Positions 31,993-42,933 of a DNA stretch of 64,000 bases are shown here, piece by piece. The notes under the pieces are model-generated. The model did not search any database. It was not told the DNA's origin and was given only the letters and a program-made list of their open reading frames with translations. The position numbers and the translations under genes are program-made. How positions within the stretch are numbered: the first letter of the stretch is position 1; each line of letters starts with the position of its first letter. Source of the stretch: Sophora flavescens (taxonomy: Eukaryota > Streptophyta > Magnoliopsida > Fabales > Fabaceae); NCBI GenBank assembly GCA_030762895.1, contig CM061069.1:25415404-25479403 (forward strand), given 5' to 3'.

Positions 31993-33336
31993 TGATAGCT
32001 CGAATCCGTAAGTGTATTGCTTCGTCGTCAAGTAACAAAAAGATCAAACCCACAGAGACAGTGATCTTGAACAACAATTAATTATTAAATCAATTAAACT
32101 AAACAAGGAAAGATTTGGTTTTTGAAATTAAAATGAAGTAACAAATCAATTATTAAAAATCGCAATCAAACATAATCGGAAAGTAAATCAAATTGGTTGT
32201 TTTTCAAATCAAAAGAGATTTCCAGGAATTGGGTTACCAACAAGACTGCTTATGCTACTAAATTGACTACCCCTATTGTTAACTATCAAAATGCTTTGAA
32301 GGTGAATTTATCCTAATAAAGTTAATGTTCCCTCGAGAGATACAAGAACCGTTCCCAATTAAACCAACCCTTAAACCAACCCTTACACTCGTGGTAATTG
32401 TATTTAAATTGGACCCATCGAGTTCAATGAACCCTCGAAGGATTTCTTCTAAATCTAGTAATTTAAGTCCTAACTTCAATTCTTATGGATCCAATACCTA
32501 GGTTCACTTCTCAGTTCCTCCCTAGAATATCTAAGACATGCAAATAGGTGATCAATCAATTCACATAGATGAAGCACAGTAAGAACCAAATCTAAAGCAA
32601 ATTAAAATTAACAAAAATGGAAAAACATCAATTCATCATATAAAATGAGTCTTGGGAATAGCCCCAATTCCTAGAAATAAAACGACTACTCAAACATTGT
32701 CATGGTCATAGCAATCTTGATTAACAAAAGCATAAAAATCCTAAGAGAAGAGAAGAAATTGGAGAAGAAGAGAAATCCTAAATTAAGCCAATGGTAGCAG
32801 CCAAGATCTCCCTATTTTCGAGCCTAACTGTCCTATTTATAATGTAGGTTAACTTGGGATTAAAGCAATTACAAATAAGATCAAAAACAGATCCCAAAGT
32901 CCCAGATTTTACGCGTCACGGCCTTGACGACTGTCAGGGCCCGGCCATGATAGCTTCTGCTTTGTGAATTCTTGCACTGATTGTCCTGTCACGACCGTGA
33001 TGGCTGTCAGGGCCAGGCCTTGATAGCTTGAGTTTTGCTTCCTTCTTTTTTTCTTCATTCTATGCGATCATGGCCATAATGGTTGTCTCACCCAGGCCAA
33101 GATGGTCTCTGCTTTGCTCATTTTTCGTATTTATCAAGCTCCATCTTCATGCAAACTCCAAATTAACTGGACTTGAGCATTTTAATCATGAATTCCTGCA
33201 CACAAACAGCACAGAACCACCTTACTCGTTCCAAAGGGAAAAACTAACAAATATCAAAAAAAAGAAGAAGAAGCCTAATCTACATGAAAATGCATGAAAA
33301 ATGATAAAGAAATATGAGGTGAAATCACACTCATCA
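31993..33336 (-). repeat. 5' LTR of the Athila-derived element (1,344 bp)
   Basis: In minus orientation it runs TGATGAGTGTG ... GAGCTATCA. TATAAATA on the minus strand (32,835-32,842) follows, in element orientation, a cluster of TCACG(G/A)CCGTGA-type near-palindromes at 32,914-33,101. Confidence 0.88.
32914..33101. repeat. TCACGACCGTGA-type palindrome cluster in the Athila U3
   Basis: Units such as GTCACGGCCTTGACG, GGCCCGGCCATGATAG, GTCACGACCGTGATGG and GGCCAGGCCTTGATAG, roughly paired as a plus/minus couple about every 70 bp. The array ends about 70 bp before the minus-strand TATA box. Confidence 0.8.
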
Positions 33337-33341
33337 ATTTC

Positions 33342-34860
33342 TATGTGCTTAGACTTAGAATGTTGTATGGGATTCTTAGATAAACAGATAGCACTAGAAT
33401 TATCACATCAAACAGATATATTATCTTCAAAGATAAAGTAATCTTCAAGTTGATGTTTTACCCATAAAAGTTCTGAGCAACAGCTTGCAACTGAAATATA
33501 TTCTGCCTTTGCAGTAGATAATGCTATTGTAGTTTGTCTTTTGCTTGTCCATGGTACCAAGCTTGCTCCAATGAAGTGACATCCTCCACTGGTACTTTTC
33601 CTTTCAACTCTGTCACCAGCATAATCAACATCACAAAAGCCAACTAATTTGTACTCTTGTGTTCTTAGATACATCAAACCAAGATTAGTAGTTCCAAGTA
33701 AATATCTAAATATTCTTTTAACAGCTTTGAGATGTGATTCTCTTGGGTCAGATTGGAATCTTGCACACATGTAGGCATTGAATTGAATATCAGGTCTACT
33801 AGAAGTTAAATACAGAAGAGAACCAATCATACCTCTGTAAGTAGTTTGATCTACCTTTTTACCTTCCCCATCTCTGTTCAATTTTGTATTGGCTTCCATG
33901 GGAGTTTTCATTGGTTTTGTTGTGTCCAGCTTATATTTTTTTAAGATATCCTTGGTATATTTTTGTTGATGGACATATATCCCATCATCTGTCTGCTTGA
34001 TTTGTAGACCAAGGAAGAACTTCAATTTCCCCATCATGCTCATCTCAAATTCATTCTGCATAAGCTTACTCTTTGCAAAGCTTTTCATTAGTAGAACCAA
34101 ATATAATATCATCAACATAGATTTGTACTATAATGAAATCATTTTTAGAAATTTTTTCTAAAGAGAGTTGTATCAACTTTTCCTCTAATGAAGTCATTTT
34201 GCATGAGAAATGAACCGAGTCTATCATACCAAGCTCTAGGTGCTTGTTTCAATCCATATAGAACCTTTTTAAGCTTATATGCATGATCTGGTTTATCATT
34301 ATCTTCAAAACTAGGTGGTTGTTTAACATATACTTCTTCTTCAATTATTCCATTAAGAAATGCACTTTTTACATTGTTTTGAAATAAAGTGATTTGATGT
34401 TGTGCAACATATGATATGAGTATGTGAATAGCTTCTATTCTAGCTATTGGTGCAAAAGTTTCAGTGTAGTCAATACCTTCTTGTTGGTTATAGCCCTGAG
34501 CTACTAACCTTGCTTTGTTTTTGACAACTTTGCCATCTTCGTCAAGTTTGTTTCTGAAAACCCGCCTTGTTCCAATAACTGATTTTCCTTTTATCTTTGG
34601 AACTAATGACCAAACATCATTCCTTTTAAACTGATTTAGCTCTTCTTGCATAGTTAAGATCCATTTTTCATCTTCAAGAGCTTCTCTAATATTCTTGGGT
34701 TCTATTTCAGATAGAAACACCATATTGTTTGAGTCTCTGAAGGTTGATCTGGTTCGAACTCCTTGAGAAGGATTGCCAATAATCAAATCTCCAGGATGAT
34801 GAGTTTTGAATTTCCAGTCTCATCAGGGTTCAGTGTCAGACACTTTTTGGATAGGTGGAT
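33342..34860 (-). pseudogene. Copia A2 reverse transcriptase and RNase H
   Basis: The RT reads FRNKLDEDGKVVKNKARLVA, GYNQQEGIDYTETFAPIARI, YGLKQAPRAWYDRL and an intact YVDDIIFGST in a shifted frame. The frameshift lies between 34,118 and 34,145. RNase H reads VERKSTSGGCHFIGASLVPW, TIALSTAKAEYISVASCCSE and FEDNISV, then is interrupted at 33,341 by the Athila-derived insert. Its last part (IEIKHHFIRDYVQKGVFDIK, DILTKPLAEDMF) is on the far side at 30,408-30,572. Less decayed than A1. Confidence 0.88.
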
Positions 34861-34897
34861 CAGAAGCTTCAGTAGATGCTTCTGCATTCTCAGTCTT

Positions 34898-35476
34898 TCA
34901 GTTTTTCTCAATTTGATCATCTTGTTTTCCAACATCTAAACCTGCAAGATCATCTTTAAGTTTTGATAGTCTCCTATCAGTCTTTAAACTATCATTAAAT
35001 TTCACATGAATAGATTCTTCAACTACTTTAGTCCTAGAGTTATAAACTCTAAAAACTTTAGAAGTGTCTGAGTAACCAAGAAATATAGCCTTATCTACTT
35101 TCGAATCAAACTTTCCAAGTTGATCTCTTGTGTTTAGAATAAAGCATTCACATCCAAATGCATGGAAATAAGAAACGTTGAGTTTTCTACCTTTCCACAA
35201 TTCATAAGGAGTCTTATTCAAGAAGGGTCTTATCAATATTCTGTTATGCACATAACAAGCAGTGTTTCCTTCATTAGCCCAGAAGTACTTTGGGAGTTTA
35301 CTTTCATTGAGCATCGTCTGAGCCATCTCTTGTAGAGATCTGTTCTTCCTTTCTACTACTCCATTCTGCTGAGGAGTTCTAGAAGCAGAGAAGTTGTGAG
35401 AAATTCCATTTTCTTCACAGAATGTATTGAAGTGCTCATTTTCAAACTTCCCCCGTGGTCACTTCTGATAGCTGAG
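34898..35476 (-). pseudogene. Copia A2 integrase, C-terminal half
   Basis: Includes TPQQNGVVERKNR near 35,350 (shifted frame), then MAQTMLNESKLPKYFWANEG, NKTPYELWKGRKLNVSYFHA and FDSKVDKAIFLGYSDTSKVF. The N-terminal half continues at 44,437 beyond copia B. The shared sequence ATAGCTGAG is cut at the CTGAG target. Confidence 0.87.
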
Positions 35477-35888
35477 TGAAAGATGTGGAAACGGTTCTTA
35501 GTCAAGAGGGGGAGTGAATTGACATTTTTAAAACTATTCGAAAAACAAAGTTTAAGTTCCCTTTTCAAATGGAGTAGCAAGATAGTAAACTTTCTTTGAA
35601 GCACTAGCAAGAAACAATTGCAATACCAATTCAAGAATGCACTTAAATAAAGATATTCAATTGTATAAGCTAAGAGATAGTATCAATCAACAATCATGCA
35701 CTAGTATCATAAGCATAGAACATAAAGAATCATGCATATGATAATAAAGATTGCAAGAAAGTAAAGAGAGTAGGGATAGAGAAAGTGACACAAGTATTTT
35801 ACTGGTTCGGCCCACAACCTGAGTGGCCTACGTCCAGTCCCCAAGAATCCTCTTGGAGAAATTCACTATGACAAAATTTGTAAAAGAG

Positions 35889-36225
35889 ATACCACACTCC
35901 TTACAAAAGTCACTCTCTTCTAGTAGGATACCTCACCCACTAGAACCACACTCTCAAGAGATACCTCACTCTTCAACCTTGTTGGATATCTTACCAACAA
36001 CCCACTAAGGGATGCCTCACCCTTACACCTTGTTGGATACCTCACCAACAATCCACAAGAGATACAACACTCTTGCAAAAAATCCACAAGAGATACCACA
36101 CTCTTGCCAAAAAGGGATGCCTCACCCTTACTTTGAAGGATACCTCACCAACAAATATTTTTCTCCAATGGCCACTTTGAAGGATACCTCACCAACAAAG
36201 ATTTACGCCCCTCAAGAGATGCCTC
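35889..36225. repeat. Degenerate GATACCTCAC/GATACCACAC repeat field in the copia B LTR
   Basis: More than ten occurrences of GAtaCCtCAC or GATgCCTCAC spaced 20-45 bp apart, alternating with CACTCTTG and CACCAACAA blocks. The 5' LTR has the same field at 43,350-43,655, one unit shorter. Confidence 0.8.
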
Positions 36226-36437
36226 AAAATTGAGAACTTTGGGAGTCACAATCCTAATACAAAACTCAAAAAAAAATTGATCAGAAGAAAAAATTCTAGC
36301 ACAAACACTTGTGTATCAAAGCTTGTAAGCTTCTAGATCACTTGTAACAATGAATGAATAGAAGGCTTGCTATTTTGGCATTATAACAGTGTATTTTTGC
36401 TTATGATTTCATTGTCAAAACTCTTAAACACATACCC

Positions 36438-36445
36438 TTTATATA
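36438..36445 (-). promoter_or_regulatory. TATA box of the copia B 3' LTR
   Basis: Minus-strand TATATAAA, 48 bp downstream (element orientation) of the palindrome array. The 5' LTR counterpart is at 43,873-43,880. Confidence 0.65.
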
Positions 36446-36492
36446 GACTTCAATTGGAGCTTGAAAAACTGAAGTTTGTCGAAATTTTAGGT

Positions 36493-36663
36493 GAGTATTC
36501 GAATACTCATACATGGTATTCGAATACTCCCTAAAACAGAACCTAACAAACTTAACTGACAGGTGAGTATTCGAATACTACCAGGGGGTATTCAAATACT
36601 CCCTTCAAAAACTTCCAAAATGCATTTGTAACGGCATACATGAGTTGTTATTTGAATACTCTT
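36493..36663. repeat. GAGTATTCGAATACTC palindrome array in U3 of copia B
   Basis: Five units. The best is the perfect 16-bp palindrome GAGTATTCGAATACTC at 36,493-36,508. The others are GGTATTCGAATACTCC, GAGTATTCGAATACTA, GGTATTCAAATACTCC and TTATTTGAATACTC. The 5' LTR equivalent starts with the same perfect palindrome at 43,928-43,943. Confidence 0.92.
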
Positions 36664-37002
36664 GAAGGAATTTCGAGTTTCCCTTAAAGTAGACCAATAC
36701 ACAACTATGTATGTGATTACTTATACCTTAAAAACATTTTTCAACATTTGGCATTTGATTTAGCTCTAATTGATTTCTATTTTTAGGTTTAGCATTATTA
36801 TCTTCCTAACTTTGTTAAGCCATCTAAACAATCTATGTTACTTGTGACTTACATCAAAACCCTAGAAAAGTAAGCATAAACTATCAAAACGATTACAACA
36901 TTGATCATCATCAAAACTCATTTCATATCTTCATTCTTCAACATAGGTGGAGATTTTCTTCATGGAAGCACACTTGAGACTTGTGTCTCATCATCATGTA
37001 CA

Positions 37003-37016
37003 ATCTCCCCCTTTTT
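37003..37016 (-). promoter_or_regulatory. Polypurine tract of copia B
   Basis: Minus-strand AAAAAGGGGGAGAT directly abuts the 3' LTR start TGTACATGATG. Confidence 0.9.
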
Positions 37017-38084
37017 GATGATGACAACTCCTTTATCAAACGATCTTCTAGCTTTGCTTTTGTATCAAGGTTTTGATAACTTGTAAATAAGGTGTATCAT
37101 GATTTTTACTGAGAGCTCCCCCTGAATATATGAACACTCCTTTTGAGTAGATTTAGAGAGTCCTGCAAAATAAACAAAAAAGCACACCTTTTCTCCTCCT
37201 TTGGCATTATCAAAAAGAATATAATATGTGGAGAGAAAAGGCACAGTATTCACAAATATATATGGAATAGATGTCATACATGCATTAACAAAATATATCA
37301 AATAATTTCAAAGCGCGCATACTAACATCCATGAAACATAGAGTATCAGAGTCAAGTTGGTATACCAACATAGGTATACTAGTACAGTCATTATCACAGA
37401 AACCCATAATGGTATCAGAGCAAAATACCAAAAGTAGTATCAGAGCATACAATAAGGCATACAATAGTTTGGAATGTATAACATCACATGGGTCATAAAA
37501 ATAGCATCACAGGGGTCCAGGAAATATCACATAAAAATTGAGAAATCATTTCTCATCATCATTTTTAATTTTCAAACCAATTGCATTTCATGCATATATA
37601 AAGGTACATGTTCAACTGCCTAGATGATTGTATTTATATATGATGCTCATAGGTCCAAGATAAATCAGAGACATATGAAGGTTATATAACCATCCAGCAT
37701 AATAAAAACATTAAATCATTGAGAAGAGGAACTAAAGAAATCAAATATCATCATTATCACTATCTTCTTCATCATTAAACTGGAAATGTAACCTCCATAT
37801 ACTGCAATCTGAACAATAGGACCAGATTCTTGCATGGTATTCGAATAATACATGTGGTATTCGAATACTTCACTGAAAATAGAGAATTTTGTGTGTGGTA
37901 TTGGAATACACTGTAGTGGTATTCGAATACTCTTTTGGACAGAAAGCAAAAACACATAGATTTCACTTATATTCATACATACTGCTCATCTAGAGATCAA
38001 ATCACAATCATATAAGATTAAATATCAATATATACAAGATATGAATCAAACAAACATGCATCCAAACAATCATAGCATATAAGA
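37017..38084 (-). other. Long 3' untranslated region of copia B
   Basis: No coding frame. It contains three GTATCAGAG motifs on the plus strand (37,345-37,445), one of them the 12-mer TGGTATCAGAGC. It also has four more GGTATTCGAATAC-type units at 37,836-37,932, matching the U3 palindrome although outside the LTR. Confidence 0.75.
37836..37932. repeat. GGTATTCGAATAC cluster in the copia B 3' untranslated region
   Basis: Four units in about 100 bp: GGTATTCGAATAATAC, GGTATTCGAATACTT, GGTATTGGAATACAC and GGTATTCGAATACTC. Confidence 0.9.
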
Positions 38085-39900
38085 TCAATCAATACATGTT
38101 CCATCTATGATCCCTAGCTCCCTTCTTATATAAAAGAAGTTTTCTCTAGGCAAAGGTTTGGTAAAGATATCGGCTAATTGTTTATTTGATTCTACAAAGT
38201 CTAGAACAATATCTCCTTTTTGAACATGATCTCTTAAGAAATGGTGCCTTATTTCAATATGTTTAGTCCTAGAGTGTTGGATAGGATTCTTGGATAGATC
38301 GATGTCACTTGTATTATCACATCTAATTGGAACTTGGTCCAATTCTATTCCATAGTCTAACAATTGTTGTTTCATCCAAAGAATTTGGGCACAACAACTA
38401 CCGGCCGCAACGTATTCTGCTTCGACCGTTGATAAAGCAACACTAACTTGCTTTTTACTAAACCATGAAGTTAAGCAATTACCAAAAATATGATATGTGC
38501 CACTTGTACTCTTCCTATCAAGTTTGCATCCCGAAAAATCCGAATCCGAATATCCAACTGGACTACAACTTGATCCTTTAGGATACCAAAAGTCCTACAT
38601 AAGTTGTACCTAACAAATATTTCATGATCCTTTAGGATACCAAAAGTCCTACATAAGTTGTACCTAACACATGCATACACTACACATAATATCCGGTCTA
38701 GTAGCGGTAAGATAAAGTAGAGAGCCAATTATACCTCTATACTTAGTTACATCTACCGGATTACCATGTTTATCTTTGTCAAGATAGTGTGATGTGCCCA
38801 TAGGTGTGGAAGCTTCTTTTGCCTTGTCCATGCCAAATCTTTTGAGTAGTTCTTTACAATACCTGGCTTGGTTGATGAAAGTTTCACTTGGCACTTGTTT
38901 GATTTGTAGCCCCAAGAAGAAAGTGAGTTCACCCATCATAGACATCTCAAATTCACCTTGCATTTGCTTAGAGAATTCCTTGCACATAGATTCATTAGTG
39001 GCTCCAAAAATAATGTCATCAACATATACTTGTACAATCAAAATATCACGTTTTTTCTTTTTAATGAAAAGAGTAGTGTCAACCTTCCCTCTTTGAAAAT
39101 CTTTTTGAAAAAGAAATTTCCTAAGTATCTAATACCAAGCTCTTGGATCTTGTTTCAAACCATAGAGAGCCTTTTTAAGTTTAAAAACAAAGTTTGGTTT
39201 TTCAAAGTTTTCAAAATCGGGTGGTTGATCTAAATAAACTTCTTCTTGAATTAAACCATTAAGAAAAGCACTTTTGACATCCATTTGATATAGCTTAAAA
39301 TCCATAAGACATGCAAAAGCAAGAAGCAATCTAATAGCTTCTAACCTAGCAATGGGTGCATAATTTTCCTGATAGTCTATGCCTTATTCTTGATTATAAC
39401 CTTTGGCTACTAATCTAGCTTTGTTTCTAACAATTATACCATTCTCATCTAACTTGTTCCTAAAAACCCATTTAGTTCCAATAACTTGTTTATTACTAGG
39501 TTTAGGTACAAGTTCCCATACATAATTTCTTGTAAATTGATTTAACTCATCTTGCATAGCAATTACCCAATGTTCATCTATAATAGCCTCATCAATTGTC
39601 TTAGGTTCTACTTGAGACACAAAAGACATAAAATGACATACATTCCTAAGAGAAGAACGGATAGTTACCCCTTTGATGATGTCACCTATCACCTTATCAA
39701 TTGGATGGTATTTAGTCATTCTCCACTCCTTAGGAAGTTCCTCATCTCTTTGTTGTTGATCTCGAGGCTCCAATCTTGATTCTTGTTCATTGTCCTTTGC
39801 TTGCTCTTCTTGAGAATCCATTCTTGTATCTACAATATCAACATTATGCACTTTCCCAATTTCTTGGGGGTTAGTCTCATCAAATGATACACGAATAGAT
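38085..39900 (-). pseudogene. Copia B reverse transcriptase and RNase H
   Basis: RT blocks: VFRNKLDENGIIVRNKARLV (39,400), MDVKSAFLNGLIQEEVYLDQ and ALYGLKQDPRAWY, then after a stop the intact YVDDIIFGATNE (39,015-39,026) and YRGIIGSLLYLTATRPDIM. RNase H: KQVSVALSTVEAEYVAA, ILWMKQQLLDYGIE, DNTSDIDLSKNPIQHSRTKH and DIFTKPLPRENF, ending at 38,085. The RT/RNase H linker is damaged. After VCMC the usual ARFQ...ESHL segment is deleted and 54 bp are duplicated (38,572-38,625 and 38,626-38,679). Confidence 0.88.
38572..38679 (-). repeat. 54-bp tandem duplication in the copia B RT/RNase H linker
   Basis: Two adjacent copies beginning GATCCTTTAGGATACC, coding on the minus strand for a KYLLGTTYVGL-type motif. 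Confidence 0.9.
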
Positions 39901-40990
39901 TCTTCTATAGTCTTGGTTATTTTATTGAAAACTCTATATGCTTTACTTGATGATGAATAACCAAGAAAGATTGCTTGATCCGCTTTGACATCAAACTTAC
40001 CAAGCTTGTCTTTTCCATTATTCAAAACATAGCATTTACATCCAAAAACATGTAAATGTGATATATTTGGTTTTCTACCTTTATACAACTCATAAGGAGT
40101 TTTTAACAAGATAGGTCTAATAAGCACTCTATTAGACACATAGCAAGTGGTGTTAACGCATCCACCCAAAAATACTTGGGTAGACTAGATTCATTTAACA
40201 TGGTTCTTGCCAACTCCTCTAAGGACCTATTTTTCCTCTCAACAACTCCATTTTGTTGAGGGGTCCTCGAAGCCGAAAAATTATGTTCAATTCCATGTTT
40301 ATCACAAAAACGTTCAAATTCAAGGTTTTCAAATTCCCCACCATGATCATTTCTAATGCATGCTATTTTCAAATCTTTTTCATTTTGAATTAATTTAGCA
40401 AGTTTCTTGAAAGCATGGAATGCATCACTTTTATGAACTAAAAACAACGTCCATGTAAATATTGAAAAGTCATCAACAATCACTAAAGCATAATAGTTTC
40501 CACCAAAACTCACTGTCCTTGAAGGACCAAATAAATACATATGAAGTAATTGCAAAGGTCTAGAAGTAAAACAAAATTCTTGGGTTTGAAACTAACTCTA
40601 GTTTGTTTACCCTTTTGGCATGCATCACATAAACCTTCTTTGTTAAATTTTATCTTAGGCAAACCAATCACTAAATCCTTAGAGTTAAGTTTGTTAAGGT
40701 GATCAATGTGAATGTGTGCAATTCTTCTATGCCATTGCCATGCATCATCATCTTTACTAATCAAGCAATGTATGGAAGATGAAATTTCATTCAAATCAAG
40801 CATATATATGTTATTGATTCTCTTGCCTATAAACCTAACTTGTTTATCATGAATACTTTCAACTAAGCAACCTTTTTCATCAAAAACAACTTTAAAGCCT
40901 TTATCACATAGTTGACTAATGCTTAACAAGTTATGCTTAAGACCTTCAACCAATAGCACATTATCAATTGTGGTATTAGAATTCTTACCA
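39901..40990 (-). pseudogene. Copia B GAG-pre-integrase and integrase, first catalytic Asp lost
   Basis: GAG-pre-integrase: WQWHRRIAHIHIDHLNKLN with CDACQKGKQTR. Integrase core: the normal LLHMDLFGP reads LLHMYLFGP, with codon TAT at 40,535-40,537, so the first catalytic Asp is Tyr. The second (RNDHGGEFEN) and the Glu (TPQQNGVVERKNR) remain. A frame change near 40,520-40,555 and another near 40,140 separate the segments. A1 and A2 keep the first Asp. Confidence 0.88.
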
Positions 40991-40999
40991 ACTTTACCC

Positions 41000-41150
41000 A
41001 CTCCAAGAATTTTACCCTTGTTGTTATCTCCATATGTGACACGACCACTTTTCCTTGGAGATAGATGGGAAAACTTGGAGATGTCTCCGGTCATATGTTT
41101 AGAGCATCCACTATCCAAGTACCACTCCTTGCATAGTGTTTTCAAGCATA
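41000..41150 (-). pseudogene. Copia B protease
   Basis: KEWYLDSGCSKHMTGD (DSG active site at about 41,107-41,124) followed by VTYGDNNKGKILGVGK. This frame runs open into the GAG-pre-integrase. It would process the polyprotein. Confidence 0.85.
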
Positions 41151-41165
41151 CCTATACAAAAGAGA

Positions 41166-42884
41166 TCAAATCTTAGGTACCCAATTTGGATTGGGTCCTT
41201 GTATGTTAGTCTTGGGTTTACTCCCTTTGGGAACCCACATCAAGTTACAATTCTCAACACCTTTTCTTTTGATATAACATTTTGAAAGATGGTGTCCATG
41301 CTTGCAACAAAAATAGCATTGTATAGTTCGTTTCTTTTGTTTGCTTGATGGAACAAATTGAGTGTTGTTATAGGCTTTAGCATCAAATGGATTGTATCCC
41401 AATCCGACCTTAAAAAAACTCATAGTTTGTTTACCAAGTAAGACATTAAGATTGTTACTCCCATTTGTGAACCTTGCAAGTGACTTTTTCAAATCATTGT
41501 TTTCACTTTCCAAATTCTTGCAATTTTCACAAGTGGTGGTGCACCATTCTTTTTCCTTTCCTTTTGAAGAAATTTTGACATTCTTTTGCATAGTCTCAAT
41601 CTCTAGCCTTTGATCCTCAACTTGCTTTTTGCAAACAATTTTTTTTTCCAAGTTGAGCCATCAAATTCTTTTGTTTCACAACTAGTTTGGCTAAATCAAG
41701 AGACTCTTTATGCAATTCTTCAAAAGCATCACACAACTCATCATAAGTAAAAGAAAGAGAGAGTTCATCATCCGATACCTCATATTCACTTTTATGTGAA
41801 GTCATTAAACATAGATTGGCCTATTCACTTTGACTATCTTCATCACTTGAGGATGACACCTCATTCTCATCCCATGCTATGTATGCTTTCTTACCCTTCT
41901 TGTCTTTCTTGCCCTTTCTCTCATCTTTACCATTCTTCTTCTTGTAGTTGGGGCAATCATATTTCATGTTACCGGGCTTTCCACATTCATAGCAAGTTGG
42001 GTTAGAATTACTCTCATTCTTTGTGAACTTCTTGCTGTTGAAGTTGCCTCTTTTGATGTTGCCTCTTTTATTAAGAAACTTTCCAAACTTCCTCACTAAC
42101 AAGTTGATGTGATCCTCTTGAGATTCCTAACTTGAATTATCACTATCACTTAGGTCTTCCTTTCTTGAAGATGTAACCAAGGCTATACCTTTCTTCCTCT
42201 TGTCTTGATCTTCACTCTCATTTAATCTTGATAGCTCAAGTTCATGCTCTTGAAGCTTGCCAAAGAGTGTAACAAGTGACATTGTAGAAAGATTCCTTGA
42301 TTCCGCAATAGCCATCACCCTGGGTTGCTAAGACCTATTCAAACATCTTAGAACTTTCTTAATAAGATCCTCATTATCAAACACTTTACGAAGAGCACTA
42401 AGTTTGTTAACAATATATCTAAAACGTTTTTGCATATCACATATAGATTCACCATGCAACATTATAAAAAATTCATACTCATGGGTTAAAGTATTCATCC
42501 TAGATCTCCTTACTTCACTTGTGCCCTCATAGGCTACCATAAGTGTATCCCACATTTCCTTTCCGGAATTGTAAGTAGAGATTCTAAAGAACTCATCAAT
42601 GCTAACTCCCGTAGTAATGATGTTCTTAGCCTTCTTATCTAATTGGACCTTCTTCTTTTCATCATAGGTCCATAAAGATCTAGGTTTATCTTTTTCTTCT
42701 TCAATAACAACATGTTTAGGCATAAAAGGACCATTCATAACCGTATCCCATATATCAACATCTATTGCCTCAATGAAAATTTTCATCCTTTCTTTCCAAT
42801 AAGGAAAACCTCTCCATTGAAAATAGGGGGTTTAGAAATAGAAACATAATCACTTGTCCCATTTGATTGAGAAGCCATTTCCAT
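41166..42884 (-). pseudogene. Copia B gag with two zinc knuckles, one mutated
   Basis: The start is the ATG at 42,884 or 42,878 (MASQSNGTSDYVSISKPPIF), followed by a frameshift near 42,800. The UBN2-type capsid region has WDTVMNGPFMPKHV, FRISTYNSGKEMWDTLMVAY and RRSRMNTLTHEYEFFIM. Zinc knuckle 1 reads CYECGKPGNMKYDC, with Asn replacing the His ligand. After an acidic linker and a coiled-coil-like segment (CENCKNLESENNDLKKSLAR), knuckle 2 is normal: CYFCCKHGHHLSKC. In-frame stops lie near 42,327, 42,127 and 41,820. Confidence 0.88.
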
Positions 42885-42917
42885 GAGACTTGAAGGTGAT
42901 TAACCTTATTCAAGAAC

Positions 42918-42933
42918 CAGCTCTAATACCAAT
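42918..42933 (-). promoter_or_regulatory. Primer-binding site of copia B
   Basis: Minus-strand TTGGTATTAGAGCTGG lies next to the 5' LTR end. It is the tRNA-Met type site with one change (TATT for TATC). Confidence 0.88.

Larger units (their letters stand above)
30573..33336 (-). mobile_element. Athila-derived element with inverted U3 termini, 2,764 bp, TSD ATTTC
   Basis: Flanked by ATTTC at 30,568-30,572 and 33,337-33,341 inside the A2 RNase H. The right end is a 1,344-bp LTR (31,993-33,336). Its outer 150 bp reappear inverted at the left end (30,573-about 30,724), so both termini read TGATGAGTGTGATTTCACC inward. Between them are a primer site and gag in minus orientation. pol and a normal 3' LTR are absent. 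Confidence 0.93.
35477..37002 (-). repeat. 3' LTR of copia B
   Basis: Contains the conserved block with ACTGGTTCGGCCCAC and GTGGCCTACGTCCAGTCC, a degenerate GATACCTCAC repeat field (35,889-36,225), TATATAAA on the minus strand (36,438-36,445) and the GTATTCGAATAC array (36,493-36,663). It is 23 bp longer than the 5' LTR, mainly because one CCACAAGAGATACC-ACACTCTTGC unit is duplicated near 36,055-36,110. Confidence 0.93.
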
